Shown here piece by piece: positions 21,214-33,530 of a stretch of 64,000 nucleotides of DNA. The stretch is from Archegozetes longisetosus (lineage: Eukaryota > Arthropoda > Arachnida > Sarcoptiformes > Trhypochthoniidae), in the NCBI GenBank assembly GCA_018873245.2, contig JAEMBT020000001.1, positions 4,206,001-4,270,000 on the forward strand, given 5' to 3'. The number at the start of each line of letters is the position of its first letter. Within the stretch, counting starts at the first letter, position 1. A model generated the notes under the pieces. The model made no database searches and was not told the origin of the DNA. It saw nothing but the letters and a program-made list of their open reading frames with translations. The position numbers were made by a program, and so were the translations under genes.

Positions 21214-23001
21214 TCATTGTTCATTAGTAGAAGTTTCTGAATGAATAGTTCTGACAGTTTCACCAGTATTTGAATTAATGGTTAGTATAGATGAAGTTTT
21301 ATCATGTATTTCATACGTTGTCAGATCTACTTTTGAGAAACCGCTTTTATGCTGTGTTAGTCCTACAAAAAAGTTTGAGACAATTTAAAGTTAATATCAT
21401 ATGTTTATCAAATTTATTAATTTGATTACTTTTTGGAAATCTTCCTACCACAATAGTTACAAAAACGATCATAGCAATTGTGAAAACAAATATGATGATA
21501 CAAAGGAGTACAACTATATATTCATCTGAAGTTTCATTAATGTGTTCCAGTGTTATGGTCTTTGTTTCCAATGGCTTCTCAGTGCTTATAGAACTCAAAG
21601 CAGCTTTAGTGGTTGTATCGGTCTTAGGTATGGGTTTGGTTGTGATCAGCCCACAAGTGAAGAACTCGCGCGAATCTTTCCATTTACACTGAAAATTATG
21701 TATTATTTAAACAATCTTGACAAAAATTCCTATTATAATTAGTTCATGTAAATATTGTTGTCAGCACAGCCGTAACAAGAGGTAAGCAAAACATCTGAAG
21801 ATTGAACATTCAAGCCTAGATCTGTAGGCATTAGAATTTGGTATATTGAAAAGAGTAAAATCTTATCTGAGTGTCAAATCAAAGATTAAATGGTTCAGCG
21901 CTTATATCAATTTATACAGAAGTTGCTTTATCTCGGAATATTTAAATAATTTTGTCATGAAGTTTGTTAGAAATTGTTGCAATACAAAACTGTCAATTTA
22001 AGCTTATTTACAATAAGGAACCAAATTTGTTGAAAATTCTCTAATTTCTAGCCCCAAATTGAAAACTTGGTTTTAATTTACCCCTTCATTGATATCACGC
22101 GTGATATTGAAGTCCACTATATTTGTAGTGAACAAGCAATAGTTAAATCCTTGCACTAATACTATTTCTTGTTTCAGCTCTTGTTCGTCACCAGGCATAC
22201 GAAACACTGCATCGATTTTAGACAGACTTTTGAGCGGACCATCGAATGGACTCTCGCTTTTATTTCCTATTAATATTGACTCATATAATCAAAATTTCAG
22301 ATTTGTATACCAAATGTTGTCGGTATTAATCTTGATGAATACCTTCAGGCCAATCTTTCGTAATCTGTGTATATCGAATGGAGCTTCCATGGAAAAGAAA
22401 AATTCTATCATCATAAAGAACAATTGCATCATCAATATTGGTTGGAAACCAATTACTGATAGGCTTATCGCCATATATTGACCATTTGATCGGAACTTCA
22501 TTTTCATCGTTTGCTGATAATGGCGTAAAACGGACAGTAAGTGTGTCTAATTTTCTGGCCTTTAGTATAAAGTATTTGTTTTCCTATTGAGTAAAAATGA
22601 TCCTAAACTGTTATGACAGTTATTACTGCAGAAGCTCTCTAATTTATACCGAAAATATATAGAGAAGAATAACTTTGTCAGTAGAGCTCAGAAACATAGC
22701 ATCAATTGATTTGATTCTATGATCTAATAAAGAAAAATATTATGAAAATCAGATCAAAATATAATGATTAGCCGATCTAATAACAACCTTTCAACAAATC
22801 ATTAAGTGATACCGATTGGTTTGAAACCAATTTAGTTCGAGAGTCGAAAAGCCAAACTTTGTTTTTACGAAATAAAAATGTATTCTTTTCAAAAGTTAAT
22901 GCAGTATCAACTTTTCCGTCGTCGCAAAATAAATCACCTTTAATGTTACAAATATTGGTAGATATATGTAACAGTATAACCAAAGCACTAATTTTAATCA
23001 T
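21214..23001 (-). CDS. Hemopexin-like type I membrane protein, 340 residues
   Basis: Five exons with fully consistent phases: 23001-22813, 22583-22343, 22266-22082, 21688-21430 and 21362-21214. The protein has a signal peptide (about 1-20), then repeats with hemopexin-type patterns: KVDTALTFEKNTFLFRKNKV with VWLF after it, IDDAIVLYDDRIFLFHGSSI, and KIDAVFRMPGDEQELKQEI. A Cys-containing end (CKWKDSREFFTCG), a Thr-rich stalk (about 220-258), one transmembrane helix (about 262-286) and a 54-residue cytoplasmic tail follow. No protease domain is present, so it is not a matrix metalloprotease. A gene of the same layout lies at 57.7-59.1 kb. The hemopexin label is by pattern only, and function is unknown; binding of an extracellular ligand is a guess. 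Confidence 0.7.
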
Positions 23002-25305
23002 TTCTTTGAAAAAAATTTTAATATAAATATTGTCACATTTTTAAAAAGATAAATACAAATTTGTAACTTATATAAACGATTAAAGTTTTGAATAACGAAA
23101 ACAACTCCCAATTTATTACTTCAGACAAGAACAACAGAGGGTAGAATTTGTGATTGCTATACTTTTTAGCATGAATTCGATTTTTTGTATGAATAACAGA
23201 TAAGAACTTCACGTGTTTATGAATCATAATATTGTATGGATAGCGCGTGAGCTTCAATCTATTGTTTCGTATTGAAAATTTAATTCATGTTAAAAAATAA
23301 CAATGAAAACTATTCTTTGTTCTTGCTTGAAGTCAATCAACTGTTTCACAAGATTTCAACGTTTAACAATTTACAATAATGAACAAAATTGCTAAGTTGA
23401 AATAACCTTGACTCAATGAAGATTAATTATAGTTCCAATCTCTAAGAGATCATGATTTCAAGTTATTCCATTAAAATTGAAATGAGGATCTGAAAAATTC
23501 AACAACGAAAGAGAAATAAAAAACTTTTCATTTTTTATTGGAGATTTTAAAATGAAAACAACCAATGAGGGAATTGCGCCTTATGTTGTTGTTTTGCTCT
23601 CACCTTTGTCTAAATAAGCTCACAATTTATGAATAACGGAGTGGAGAAACGATATAACTCGTATTACAAATTTTTTCGGGTTTTTAATCTAAAAGATGAT
23701 TTAAGCTAAACATAATAATATGAAAACATTTTAATATTTCAAAATCAATAGCCAATTAAGCCGAAACAAGCCTAATACTCTTAATAAGAAAGAAGACCTT
23801 AAATAAGCTTTTTTCCTTTACATTTATAGATTTTTACCTTTTCTCCAAACTGTTATTCATATATAATTTAAGTTAGAGTAGCATAAAGTAGTAGAATATA
23901 CTGTTACATACTATACTATACTATACATAGTAGAATATAATAGCACTGAACATAAATATTTTTTCAGGATTTCTTATGCTCACAGATACTGAATCAACAT
24001 ATTTTATGATCACATAAATGGTACAACGATAGAAAATAAAATCAACTAACGCAAGAAATGATAGCTATTTTTTACCTTCAAAAAGTTTAAATGGTATCGA
24101 CTGTGAACATACTAAATTGGGTTTGACTATTGAAAAAATTCGGTTTTTGCGTATTAGAAAGTGTATTTATCATTAGTGAAACCCTTAAATTAGAGATCAA
24201 TTAATCCTTCCCTACAAAGAGATACGCTTTAGACAGCTACTTAAGTCACCGAACAGTAAAATAGATTCAAAATTACTAATAAATGAATGTCTCTAGCTAA
24301 CCACAAGCATTTCGTAATAGAAAAAGAGTTTATTCACTTTTTATGATTAATTATTTTAATATATAATTTGAATTTTGACTTCAGATAATTTCATTAATAA
24401 TTAATGACTTTCTGCGACGAACTTTAACAAATTTAAATTTTGATTATTATCTCTTACAGAATATTATTGAACAGAATCTGATGCATTAATTAAGAAACTT
24501 ACGTCATTCTAATTTAATTGATTGTGACAGACAATATAATATATGGTCAAATCTAGGGGTTCAATGATAGAATATCAATTATGCTTACTGCAGATATCTC
24601 TAATAATCATCTATACGTTCGTTGAGCCTAAACTTAAAGATCGTTTTGACCTCGATAATGAAACTATTTTTGTCACACGCGGTTCACTTTTGAAAAATTC
24701 GTAATGGGATATATGCTTAACATGAATATACATGACAGCAATATTCTTGATTATCGAAAAAACAATCGATTAAAGCCGGATATCACTTAACTAAAATCTA
24801 AACTAAAACATTTAATTTTTAAACTAATATATTTTGCAAATCTTGTAAATCACTCAAAACCTAACCTAACCAAATTTATTATAGAAATAAATTAAGTTAG
24901 AGTGGCTTAGAATTTTTTAAAATATAACCCTAGTTATTAAGAAGACTTTTCTAAGTTTATTACAAAATGCAAAAGTTTGAAACAAGATTATGTTTAAATC
25001 AGCAATTCTATAGCTCAACTGATTTTAGCTACAGGATCAAATTCTTTAATAAACATCTAACTTATCGTTAGTTGTAATAAATATTGAAATCTATTTCAAT
25101 AAATATAAATTTTTTCAAAAGCATATGCCTGCAATTTGGCTCAAATCCAGCTTCGGTTTAAAAAAAGACTGAAACCTGATTTATTTACCCAAATCATCAT
25201 AGTTATTAAGAATGATTGGAATTAGCTTTGATATTTTTATTGGAATATCATAAAGGATTCATACATTCATAGCAATAATTATTGAATATTAACATAACAT
25301 TTCAT
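23002..25305. other. Intergenic, nothing recognised
   Basis: AT-rich, with no reading frame, terminal repeat or RNA gene that I can support. A short TACTATACTATACTA run lies near 23,910. Confidence 0.5.
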
Positions 25306-25881
25306 TTAGAACTTTCTGAGTTTAGCACCAGTTTCATCACCAATTGGTGAAGATCCATAAATAGGATTTGTTATAACATTTATCATCTTTCTTTCATTTC
25401 TGAGTAAATACACCATAATATAAACAGGAATCAAAACCAATAATCCGAGTGTTATAACTGTAACCGAAGCTGTGATGGTCAGCGGCGCTATCACCCAAGT
25501 TATCACACTATCCACAGTTGCTATTGTAGCAAATATGAGAACTAACCAATAGTTTTCTTTGATAATTCCTATAAGTCCTATTAAATCAATCGTTGATTCC
25601 ATTAAGACCTGACCGATTGCTTGTTTCATATATTTTTCATTCGCCTTTAGGGTTGAATTGACAAGATTGTCAAAATAATAGAAATAATTGGCTGATGCAG
25701 TGTCCTGTTGTTGTCGTTCTTCATAATAGTTATCTTGTTTGAGTTGCTCAATGAAAAACAGTCCAAATATTATGGATACAAGAGCTGCTAACAAATAGAA
25801 AGATAGGAGTACTATCAAAAAATATTTTGTTATTTTAAAAGTAACACTTCTTTTAGGTTTTGAATTGTTATATGATTCCAT
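25306..25881 (-). CDS. Predicted four-transmembrane protein, 191 residues, intronless
   Basis: A single open frame from ATG at 25881. A basic N-terminus (KPKRSVTFK) precedes helix 1 (about 19-44). A polar loop of about 50 residues has a possible N-glycosylation site (NST at about 75-77). Helices 2 to 4 follow at about 96-107, 111-128 and 133-160, and a 30-residue tail contains NPIYGSSP. The layout suggests a small tetraspan protein with both ends in the cytosol. I do not recognise the family: the Cys motifs of tetraspanins and claudins are absent. Confidence 0.6.
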   Translation of the reverse strand: MESYNNSKPKRSVTFKITKYFLIVLLSFYLLAALVSIIFGLFFIEQLKQDNYYEERQQQDTASANYFYYFDNLVNSTLKANEKYMKQAIGQVLMESTIDLIGLIGIIKENYWLVLIFATIATVDSVITWVIAPLTITASVTVITLGLLVLIPVYIMVYLLRNERKMINVITNPIYGSSPIGDETGAKLRKF

Positions 25882-26431
25882 GACGTCTTCTGGTTTGAAA
25901 GAAGTGTATATTCACTCAAATGATCATTCCGTTTAAAGCTTCAATAGTTGTCTAAATTTTGACTTAATATAGCTTCAGTTTTATTTGACAATATCTATTC
26001 TAAGCGTTCGGTAAATTTTTTCCAAAGAGCTTTGAGCTAAAAATTATGAAATTCTATCTGTTCAGTCAAATATAAAATTTAGGAACAGCAATTTTGACAA
26101 ATATGTGGATATATTTCAGAAGTTGTAACATGCAAGGAATAAGTTAATTTCCAGGTCTTCAGATTCAAATTATTGGAGAGTAAAAATAGCCTTAATTAAA
26201 ACTTGTAAATTTTCCGGACCCTGTTAGCTGCTTATTCTGAGTTTATTTTGAATTTTGTTTAATCAGCTGTTGGCTTCGGTAAAAACGCACTCGATTGAAA
26301 GCTAACCAAATGAGCTAATTACGTCACAATTCTGTGTGTTATTTGTCCAAATATGATTCATATATGCAAAGCTATGTTCGTCAAACTGTATTCATCAACT
26401 TTTTTCAACCTATCCTCATTTCAATCTTACT

Positions 26432-26554
26432 TTCAAGAGTGATTCAGGACCAAAAAGTGGATTGAAAAACGTGAACACAACACAAAGCAGCATTAATTTT
26501 GAATATTACTTTTATCAATGCTCACTTATCCACTTTTTCAATCACACTCTTGAA
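26432..26554. repeat. 123-bp imperfect inverted repeat (small MITE-like)
   Basis: TTCAAGAGTGATTCAGGACC with AAAAAGTGGATTG on the left is inverted on the right as CACTTATCCACTTTTTCAAT followed by CACACTCTTGAA. The arms pair over most of their length with small bulges. Target duplication not identified. Confidence 0.5.
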
Positions 26555-27290
26555 CAGAAAGCAGATTAGATTCTAATCTGGGATTTTTGATCCAAATGGG
26601 CAACGAACATAGCTTAATTGGAAAACAGTTAATTGACAAATCTTTAAAGCAATCATTGTTTGAACAGCAAACACAGATGCTTTTGATAATGTTGCGTAAA
26701 ACGAAATATAATAAGCTATGAAAATGCTATTTAAATGAACAATAGAACTTTTCTGACACGGCATCAAATTAAGACAACAAAATGCTGCAATTGATGTGGC
26801 TGTCTAACTTTTTAACGAGAGATCGGATTGACAATATTCTAGAGTCTAATTACATAAAGTTCATTACAATGATTTAAGACTTTCTCCAAACCTCAGACAT
26901 ATAAGTTTCGAGCGACTGTATGTAACACGCAGTAAATATTTGTTACTTAAGAAACTGACGTCATTGTAATTATTGCATCGAATTTTAATCATTTTGAAAG
27001 TAAATATAATTACGTTTGGTTTACGCAAACCAAATTACTTCGACTTTCTCGACTCCATTTATCATTGATCAAATTTGATAATTTATTTTTAGTATAATAT
27101 TTTCTAACAAATCCTAAAAACATACTATTAAAAAGTTTTCCATGAACTTTTGAGGAAATTTTTGATATTTTTGTTCCATAATTGTGGTAGAGTACAAGTA
27201 CTACGCAAACAATATCATTTATCAAATTTAGTAATTACTCCTATTATCAATACTAATAATTGTTTTTACTTATGCCTTCGAGTTTATTCT

Positions 27291-27298
27291 TATAAATA
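27291..27298 (+). promoter_or_regulatory. TATA box of the secreted protein gene
   Basis: TATAAATA lies about 50 bp before the ATG at 27344, a spacing that leaves a leader of roughly 20-25 bases. The surroundings are AT-rich, so the call rests on the clean position. Confidence 0.5.
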
Positions 27299-27343
27299 GA
27301 AGTTCTCTACATTCAAACATCAATCCAAAAGTGTTCACTAAAA

Positions 27344-28264
27344 ATGTTGCTGAAATACTTACCTCTATTTTTGCTTGTATCTCTTTGTTTAGCACAAAAT
27401 AAAAAAGTTGATAAAAGTAAAAAATGTAGTCTTAAAAAACTGGACCAAAAGTCAATACCAATCATGGGCGCGTTTGGTGATAAGAAAGTAAGCTGGCCGA
27501 AAAATATCCAGCAAAATGAGAAATATTGCAAGTATGGCAAGTCTAATAACTATTATAAGTGATCATTCACTCAAATTTCAATTTGTTTTAGAGCTGTGAG
27601 CAGAGGAGCTAAGTTTATGAAGACTTTCAATAAAAATTGTTTAAACGGATCATCAAAAGCTCTTTTATCAATTTTTCTCAATAACATTGAAAAAGTTAAT
27701 AAAAATTTTTGTGGATCTAAAGCTAAATCGAAACAAAACTTTATTTCTTGGGCTAAGTGTGGTAATGGAGCTAAAAGCGAGACAACAAAATGCTGGAACA
27801 GTTTTATGGACAACTTGTCATCTGTAAAAAGAGAGAAAGAGGCAAAAAGCAAAATACCCCTTATTTGTTGGTAAGAAAAGTGAACATCTATTTGCTTCAA
27901 ATATATGAATTGATTGAATTTTTGTTAGTTATTTCTATAACTGGAAGAGTTGTACTCTTAAGGCTTACAAAGATGTCGGAGAATCGATATGTCCTAATAA
28001 TGCAATATCTGGCTATGAATCTGTAATAGATGGACAAAGTCTTAATACGTTAAGAGTTATTTGTGAGTTACAGTATCTTTCATACGTAAGCCATTTAATC
28101 AACTTTGCTATCGGTTTAACTATTTATTAGGTGGTGACTACAACGATAAAACAGATAAATGCAAGGATTTACTGACGAATTTGCCCAAAACTCTTCAACA
28201 ACGTGGATATCGACGGCCAAAAACTTTGTTCTTACCAACTCTCCAGATTTTAGAAGAACTTTAA
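27344..28264 (+). CDS. Cysteine-rich secreted protein, 244 residues
   Basis: Four exons with consistent phases: 27344-27531, 27592-27870, 27929-28062 and 28131-28264 (introns of 58-68 bp). The first 17 residues (MLLKYLPLFLLVSLCLA) are a clear signal peptide and no membrane helix follows. The mature chain is basic, mostly helical in pattern, and has about a dozen cysteines spread in pairs (for example NFCGSKAK...WAKCGNG...TKCWNSF and WKSCTLKAY...SICPNN). The pattern recalls arthropod 27-kDa haemolymph glycoprotein-like (DUF1397) proteins, but the resemblance is weak. It could equally be a lineage-specific secreted protein. A TATA box stands just upstream. Confidence 0.75.
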
Positions 28265-28644
28265 AGAAATTTTGAAAATAAGTTCAACTTTGGAAATTTA
28301 CTAAATTTTCTATAATCTGTTCTATAGTATACTTATTTAACAAATATTGATCTCAGAAAATGAATTTTATTTGATCAAATTCGGGGGTCATTTTTAAGTC
28401 GAAGAACAAACATAATTTAGTTAACTTACAATTTTCATTAGTTTTCATGATCAAAGTAGATAAAATATAAATATTACAGTTTTATCATAGGTAAAAGTTA
28501 CAAAATTTGAACAATAATTCTGAAAAAGAAGTATATTTCATTACTTAACAAAAAGAAAAAGCAATTAAAATATTAAGCAATAAAAAGCTCTTTACACAAG
28601 TTTTATTTGAAAGTCAAGCTGCACTTAGTTATTGTTAATTGAAA
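28265..28644. other. Intergenic between convergent genes
   Basis: AT-rich spacer holding the 3' ends of two convergent genes. AATAAA-like signals are common but none stands out. Confidence 0.4.
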
Positions 28645-31600
28645 TTAAATCTGTTGTTTACACATCGGACATAAGGTGGTCATCGGCTGGCTCTGTTGAA
28701 GGCATCTGCGAAGACAATCGCTGTGAAATAAGTGTCGACAAGGAGTTACCTGCAAATGAAGTATGAATTAGATAAAGCACTTTGTGGTAGAAATTTATGA
28801 TTTATATTCGGAAAAATTTATATTTAATCAGCATAAAGAACTATAAGCAAAGTATTGTTACCCTGGCTCTGTGCGACATCTCTGTCAGGCAGACAGCGCA
28901 CACATCATCACATTTTTCAGCCAATTCCGCTTCAGTTGCGAAACGATATTTATCCAAACTAGATCTTTCTGCCATTAATATTTTCCAGTATTGATCCATT
29001 TCTTTGAGACATAAATAGACGTTAATATAAGAGGAGGCGAGTATCAGAAACCAAGAAGAAGGAGAGGTGAACAGCCAAACCAAAGTTATTAGAATTCCTG
29101 CCAAAAAAGTTAAGCCGTTGTACTTCATATAGAATTTTAGCATGAAATAGTCGATAGACTTGACTCTAAAAAGTTTGTTATATCTTCTCCCTATCCTTTT
29201 GTGTGAGATTTATGCGTTTGAACTTAAACTCTAAATTTGTGCATTATTTTTGTCCTGTCTAAAAGGGTTGAATGTGACTAATCTTGTTCTTTGATGGAGC
29301 ATTTGGCAAAATTCACCAAACACTTCAACATTTTTGTCTAATCGTTTCATAAATCATTCAAATTCCGTCAAACGTTTTATATAGTTTTTTCTTTAGGAAT
29401 ATTATAAATAATAGAAGAAAGAGAGGTCATCAAATTTTACGCTTGTATTATATTTAGTTTGAGAAAGTTTCAAGCTTTGATCTCTTAGACAAATATCTCA
29501 ATCATTTACTAATAGATGAACAAAATTGAATTATGAAAACAATATTTTTTCTGCGATTAATCATTCTGTATGTGTTTTTTATTTAAATTGAGCTGAAAGA
29601 ATCCAATTCCCACATAATTTTTTTTGAGCAAACAAACTTACATCATATGATAGTCTTATAAAGTTACTAACTTAGTATACTTTCTATTTAAAGAAATAGA
29701 CTTAACTCTCTTTTTGAGTTCTTAAAATTTTGACTCAGTGCTGCATTTTCGATCATACATTTTCTGCTAACATTCTTTTAATTTTGTTTTCATGTTTTAT
29801 TCTAATCACAACTTATACATTTATTAATACCTAACTGATTAAGTGCCAATAATTTTATTTTCAGTTTTTTAAACCGAATCAATACATTTTGAGAAGGCTT
29901 TATTTGAATTTTTGCAACTCTAATCGACTTCTTCATTCACTTAAGGACTAAAACAAACATTTTTAAGAATTGAGTTTGTTTTCAAGATTGAACGAAAGCA
30001 TGAGATTCAAAATGAATTATAATTGTGTTTGTCAAGTTTCTATAAGTCTGAAGTCTAAATAGATTTGAAAAACAAATTATCCACTAGTAAACAGTTTAGG
30101 TTCCAAATAAAGTTAAGAAAAATTTGTAAAAAAACACAAATAATGACGCAACTCATTCATGTTTTTAGCGAATGCGAATAAAAGTTCTAAATGTCAAACA
30201 CACTTTTATTTTAGAAACATTTAGATTCAATTTTTAGACAACTTATCTATTCTCTCATATTCTGGTTGCGCACAACGCGTTCTAATAATAGCTATAGATG
30301 TGAATATGTTTTAGTTTTAGAGTAAACATCGATTATGTTTTGCATTATAATTACGCAATAAGCAGCACATAGCGAACAATCAGACTTAGAGCTAAAAATC
30401 TAATTGAATCAACAACGAGGCAATATAATATTCTCGGAACCACTAGACTTTAGAATTTTCTGTAGGATCAAAAATTACCACCACACTTTTACGGTTATTA
30501 ATGCTCTTTTTGGATTCATTTTCAGTGTGAATTGCTCGAATTTCCTGTTATTTCAAATTCTGGTATTTTTCTGAATAAATAAGTCATTTTTTCCTAAACT
30601 TATAGTTTATTTCCAATACTCTGTGTAGATTTCAGTTAGCCAGAAAAGCAGGTTGTTAAAAGATGTGCATTTAAAATTAGATCGAAAATTTCAGGCTATG
30701 CCTTTAAATCAATGAAGAATAAACGAGTCTTCTTCAAATTTTTCACCTTCGCTCAAATGAAGATTTGTCATTAAGAATTCAAAACGTTTCAAAAATTAAT
30801 TAAGTTGAAAAGTTGGTAAAATTTCATTGTATCAAAGCATTAAAAAATTTTTTGAGAGGGTAAGCTAGAACAATGACCAGAAAAATTAATTTTATGTTTT
30901 TGTCTTTGAAAATAAGTACGATAAAATTTTAGATCAAAGTGAAACTTTCATAAAAACATTTTTCACGAAAGTGTAGATTACAAACTGTTATTTCTAATCT
31001 TAAAAATTAAAATCGTTAATATTTCTGATGTAATAGTGAATATTTTTTAAAGATGAAAAACAGATTTAACGAATAGATAATCATTAGCTGGGAATATATC
31101 ATGAAAAAATCATAATACTTTGACAAACATAAAATTTTGGAACTCTTCAAAATCTTCAATTAAGCAGAAATAAATTGAACAAAAATTAAACAAACCTGAG
31201 GAGAATGAAGTCATTACTCTAATCAGAACAGGTGTCCAAAGAATTTCTAGGCTCTCAAAAAATTCGATCTGGAAATAAGTTAACATATCAGCCACCATTT
31301 CTTCTTTAGACGTTTTTTCAGTCAGACAATAATAGAAAAGAGTGACGAGAATGTAGCACCAGGTCGGGTTGTAGTGGGTCTGAGACGGGATTCCGAACAT
31401 TAACAACATGAAAACGCCGGTTATTACAAAAGTAACGGCTTTGGTGAGATCGAGCACTATCTTAGTCGCTGTCATCGCCAAATGGCTTAGATTTGACTGA
31501 TCGCTGATCAAGACTAGAGGAGAATATCTAGTCAAAAAAAGCGCTTCTTTAGCATACGATATCATATATGATATTACGTTATAAAATAGAAGTGAATAGA

Positions 31601-31742
31601 GTCCAGTCAGTTTCTGTCGCGGACAAAATAGACGATCGCATAGCATGAAAAACATTATTTGATTCATTAAGTTTGTCATTGCACTGCATGACAACGAGAT
31701 ACTTGTCGATGACCGACGTCTGTCAGCTTGTCGCGAAGGCAT
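28645..31742 (-). CDS. RING-type E3 ubiquitin ligase of the TRC8/RNF139-RNF145 family
   Basis: Exons recognised: 31742-about 31191, 29165-28862 and 28749-28645. The phases of the first two do not join, so at least one small exon in the 2-kb gap is missing from the model. The first exon encodes several membrane helices. The second ends SSYINVYLCLKEMDQYWKIL and then CDDVCAVCLTEMSHRAR. The last reads VTPCRHLFHSDCLRRCLQQ and CPMCKQQI, completing a RING-H2 finger. The order and the ARVTPCRHLFH core match TRC8-family ER ligases, which act in ER protein degradation and sterol control. Only 350-400 residues are seen against about 660 in vertebrate RNF139, so the N-terminal half is either shortened or unrecognised upstream. 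Confidence 0.75.
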
Positions 31743-33057
31743 TCTTCAACTCAATTAGCGGCACAAATGATCAATCTCAATAAATTCCTTTTGTGTTGAA
31801 TTTCAGCTTCAAGCTATTCTTGCGTTCGTTTTACAAATGTTTTGAATAATGGCTGATAACACATTAAGACAATAGATTATTCGACTTGTCCTAGAGAAAG
31901 TTGTTTAATTGAATTTAATTATTTTTCAAAGTGTGAACGATTTATTTATACGATAAGGTGGTGTTAATAATTATACGACTAAACTTTGGTTTCGAGTTCA
32001 ATAACTAATGAGTAATGAATTGATAAAACTTCGAAAATCAGCACTTCTTTAATGAACGAGGAACTTATTTGAAAACTTATTCAATTAGTTAAACAAACAA
32101 ATCGATGTTAATATTTGTTCGCTTATATATCACAAAATTAAATGTTTATGAGAGACGCATATAAACATAATATTTGGCAAAACGTCTTCTACTCTCTGAG
32201 CAAATACTGAGAGATCAGCTTTTTTCCTGAGCTGTTTATGAACTAATTTTACGTGACTTTAAGAGAGTCTTACTCATCCTTTTACTCTTGACTTCTGTTT
32301 GGCGTCATTGCCGAAAAAGTGCGACTACGGTTTGTTGACATAAGATGTATTGGTTTATGTCATATAACTTATGCGCTTGCCTTTTAGATCAACACTCTGA
32401 TGCAGAGAAATCTTGGATCTTATTTTACAAATTAGGGTTTTTGTCACAAACCTTTCAGTACAAAGAATTTGAACCCAATTATGGGTTAATGTGTTTTCTT
32501 GAGGTTCGAGCTAAAAACTTACAGTTAATCAAACTAAGTGTGTTCAGCATAAACTTGATACTAGTCTAAGTTTATCAAATGCTTCAATTTTCAGCATCAG
32601 CTTAGATTCAACGTGTGTTTGAGACAACTTCAAAAATAAATTCTTTTGAAGCAATTATACGCCTAAACTAGATTTGTTTTAATATCGAAAATATTACAGA
32701 TTTTAGATACTAATTGATCTATAAATTGGGCTAAATGAATCGAATCATTTTCATGACAACAAACGATAATACAAAAAAATTTAATTTTTATCCTATATTT
32801 CAAATCTGAATGATTGAAGAGTTTATTGAATAGCTGTCTGACGAGTTAAACTATTTAGCAGCTACCAGTTGATCTGTGGCGATGATTTGGCAATATGTTG
32901 AAAACCTTCTTCAAAACGTTTTTTCTCTTAAATTCGCTTAAATAATATTATTCAATCAATAGATTTAATTGAAAGGATTTTCAATATATTAAAAATATTC
33001 TCATAGAACAAACAATAGCTGCTATATTGGTATTAGTTTAAGCTGAATTGTGAGTAG
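31743..33057. other. Intergenic, nothing recognised
   Basis: Presumed upstream region of the RING ligase and downstream region of the mucin-like gene. No supported exon or repeat. Confidence 0.4.
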
Positions 33058-33125
33058 TTGTTGTGGTATCAGTTGTTTAAGTGTGAACTTATGAGACTCG
33101 AATTGAGCCTTGAGTTTTCGAGACC

Positions 33126-33530
33126 TGTCCTGTTGAGGCTTGGGTTGTTAAGACATGAGCGGTTGAGACGTGAGCTGTTGAGGCTTAGGTTGTTGAGGAG
33201 TGTACTGTTGGGGCTTGGGTTGTTGAGGAGTGAGCTGCTGGGGCTTAGGTTGTTGAGGCTCGAGCTGTTGAGGCTTGAGCTGTTGAGGCTCGAGCTGTTG
33301 AGGCTCGAGCTGTTGAGGCTCGAGCTGTTGAGGCTTGAGCTGTTGAGGCTCGAGCTGTTGAGGCTTGAGCTGTTGAGGCTCGAGCTGTTGAGGCTTGAGC
33401 TGTTGAGGCTCGAGCTGTTGAGGCTCGAGCTGTTGAGGCTCGAGCTGTTGAGGCTCGAGCTGTTGAGGCTTGAGCTGTTGAGGCTTGAGCTGTCGAGACG
33501 TGAATTGTTGAGGTTTGATTTGTTGAAGCT
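33126..33530. repeat. 15-bp coding minisatellite
   Basis: Units of AGGCTCGAGCTGTTG (variant AGGCTTGAGCTGTTG) occur 16 times without interruption at 33256-33495, with degenerate units on both sides. Because the unit is a multiple of three, long open frames appear on both strands. The minus-strand Ser/Thr/Ala frame is the one continuous with a coding exon. Confidence 0.9.
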
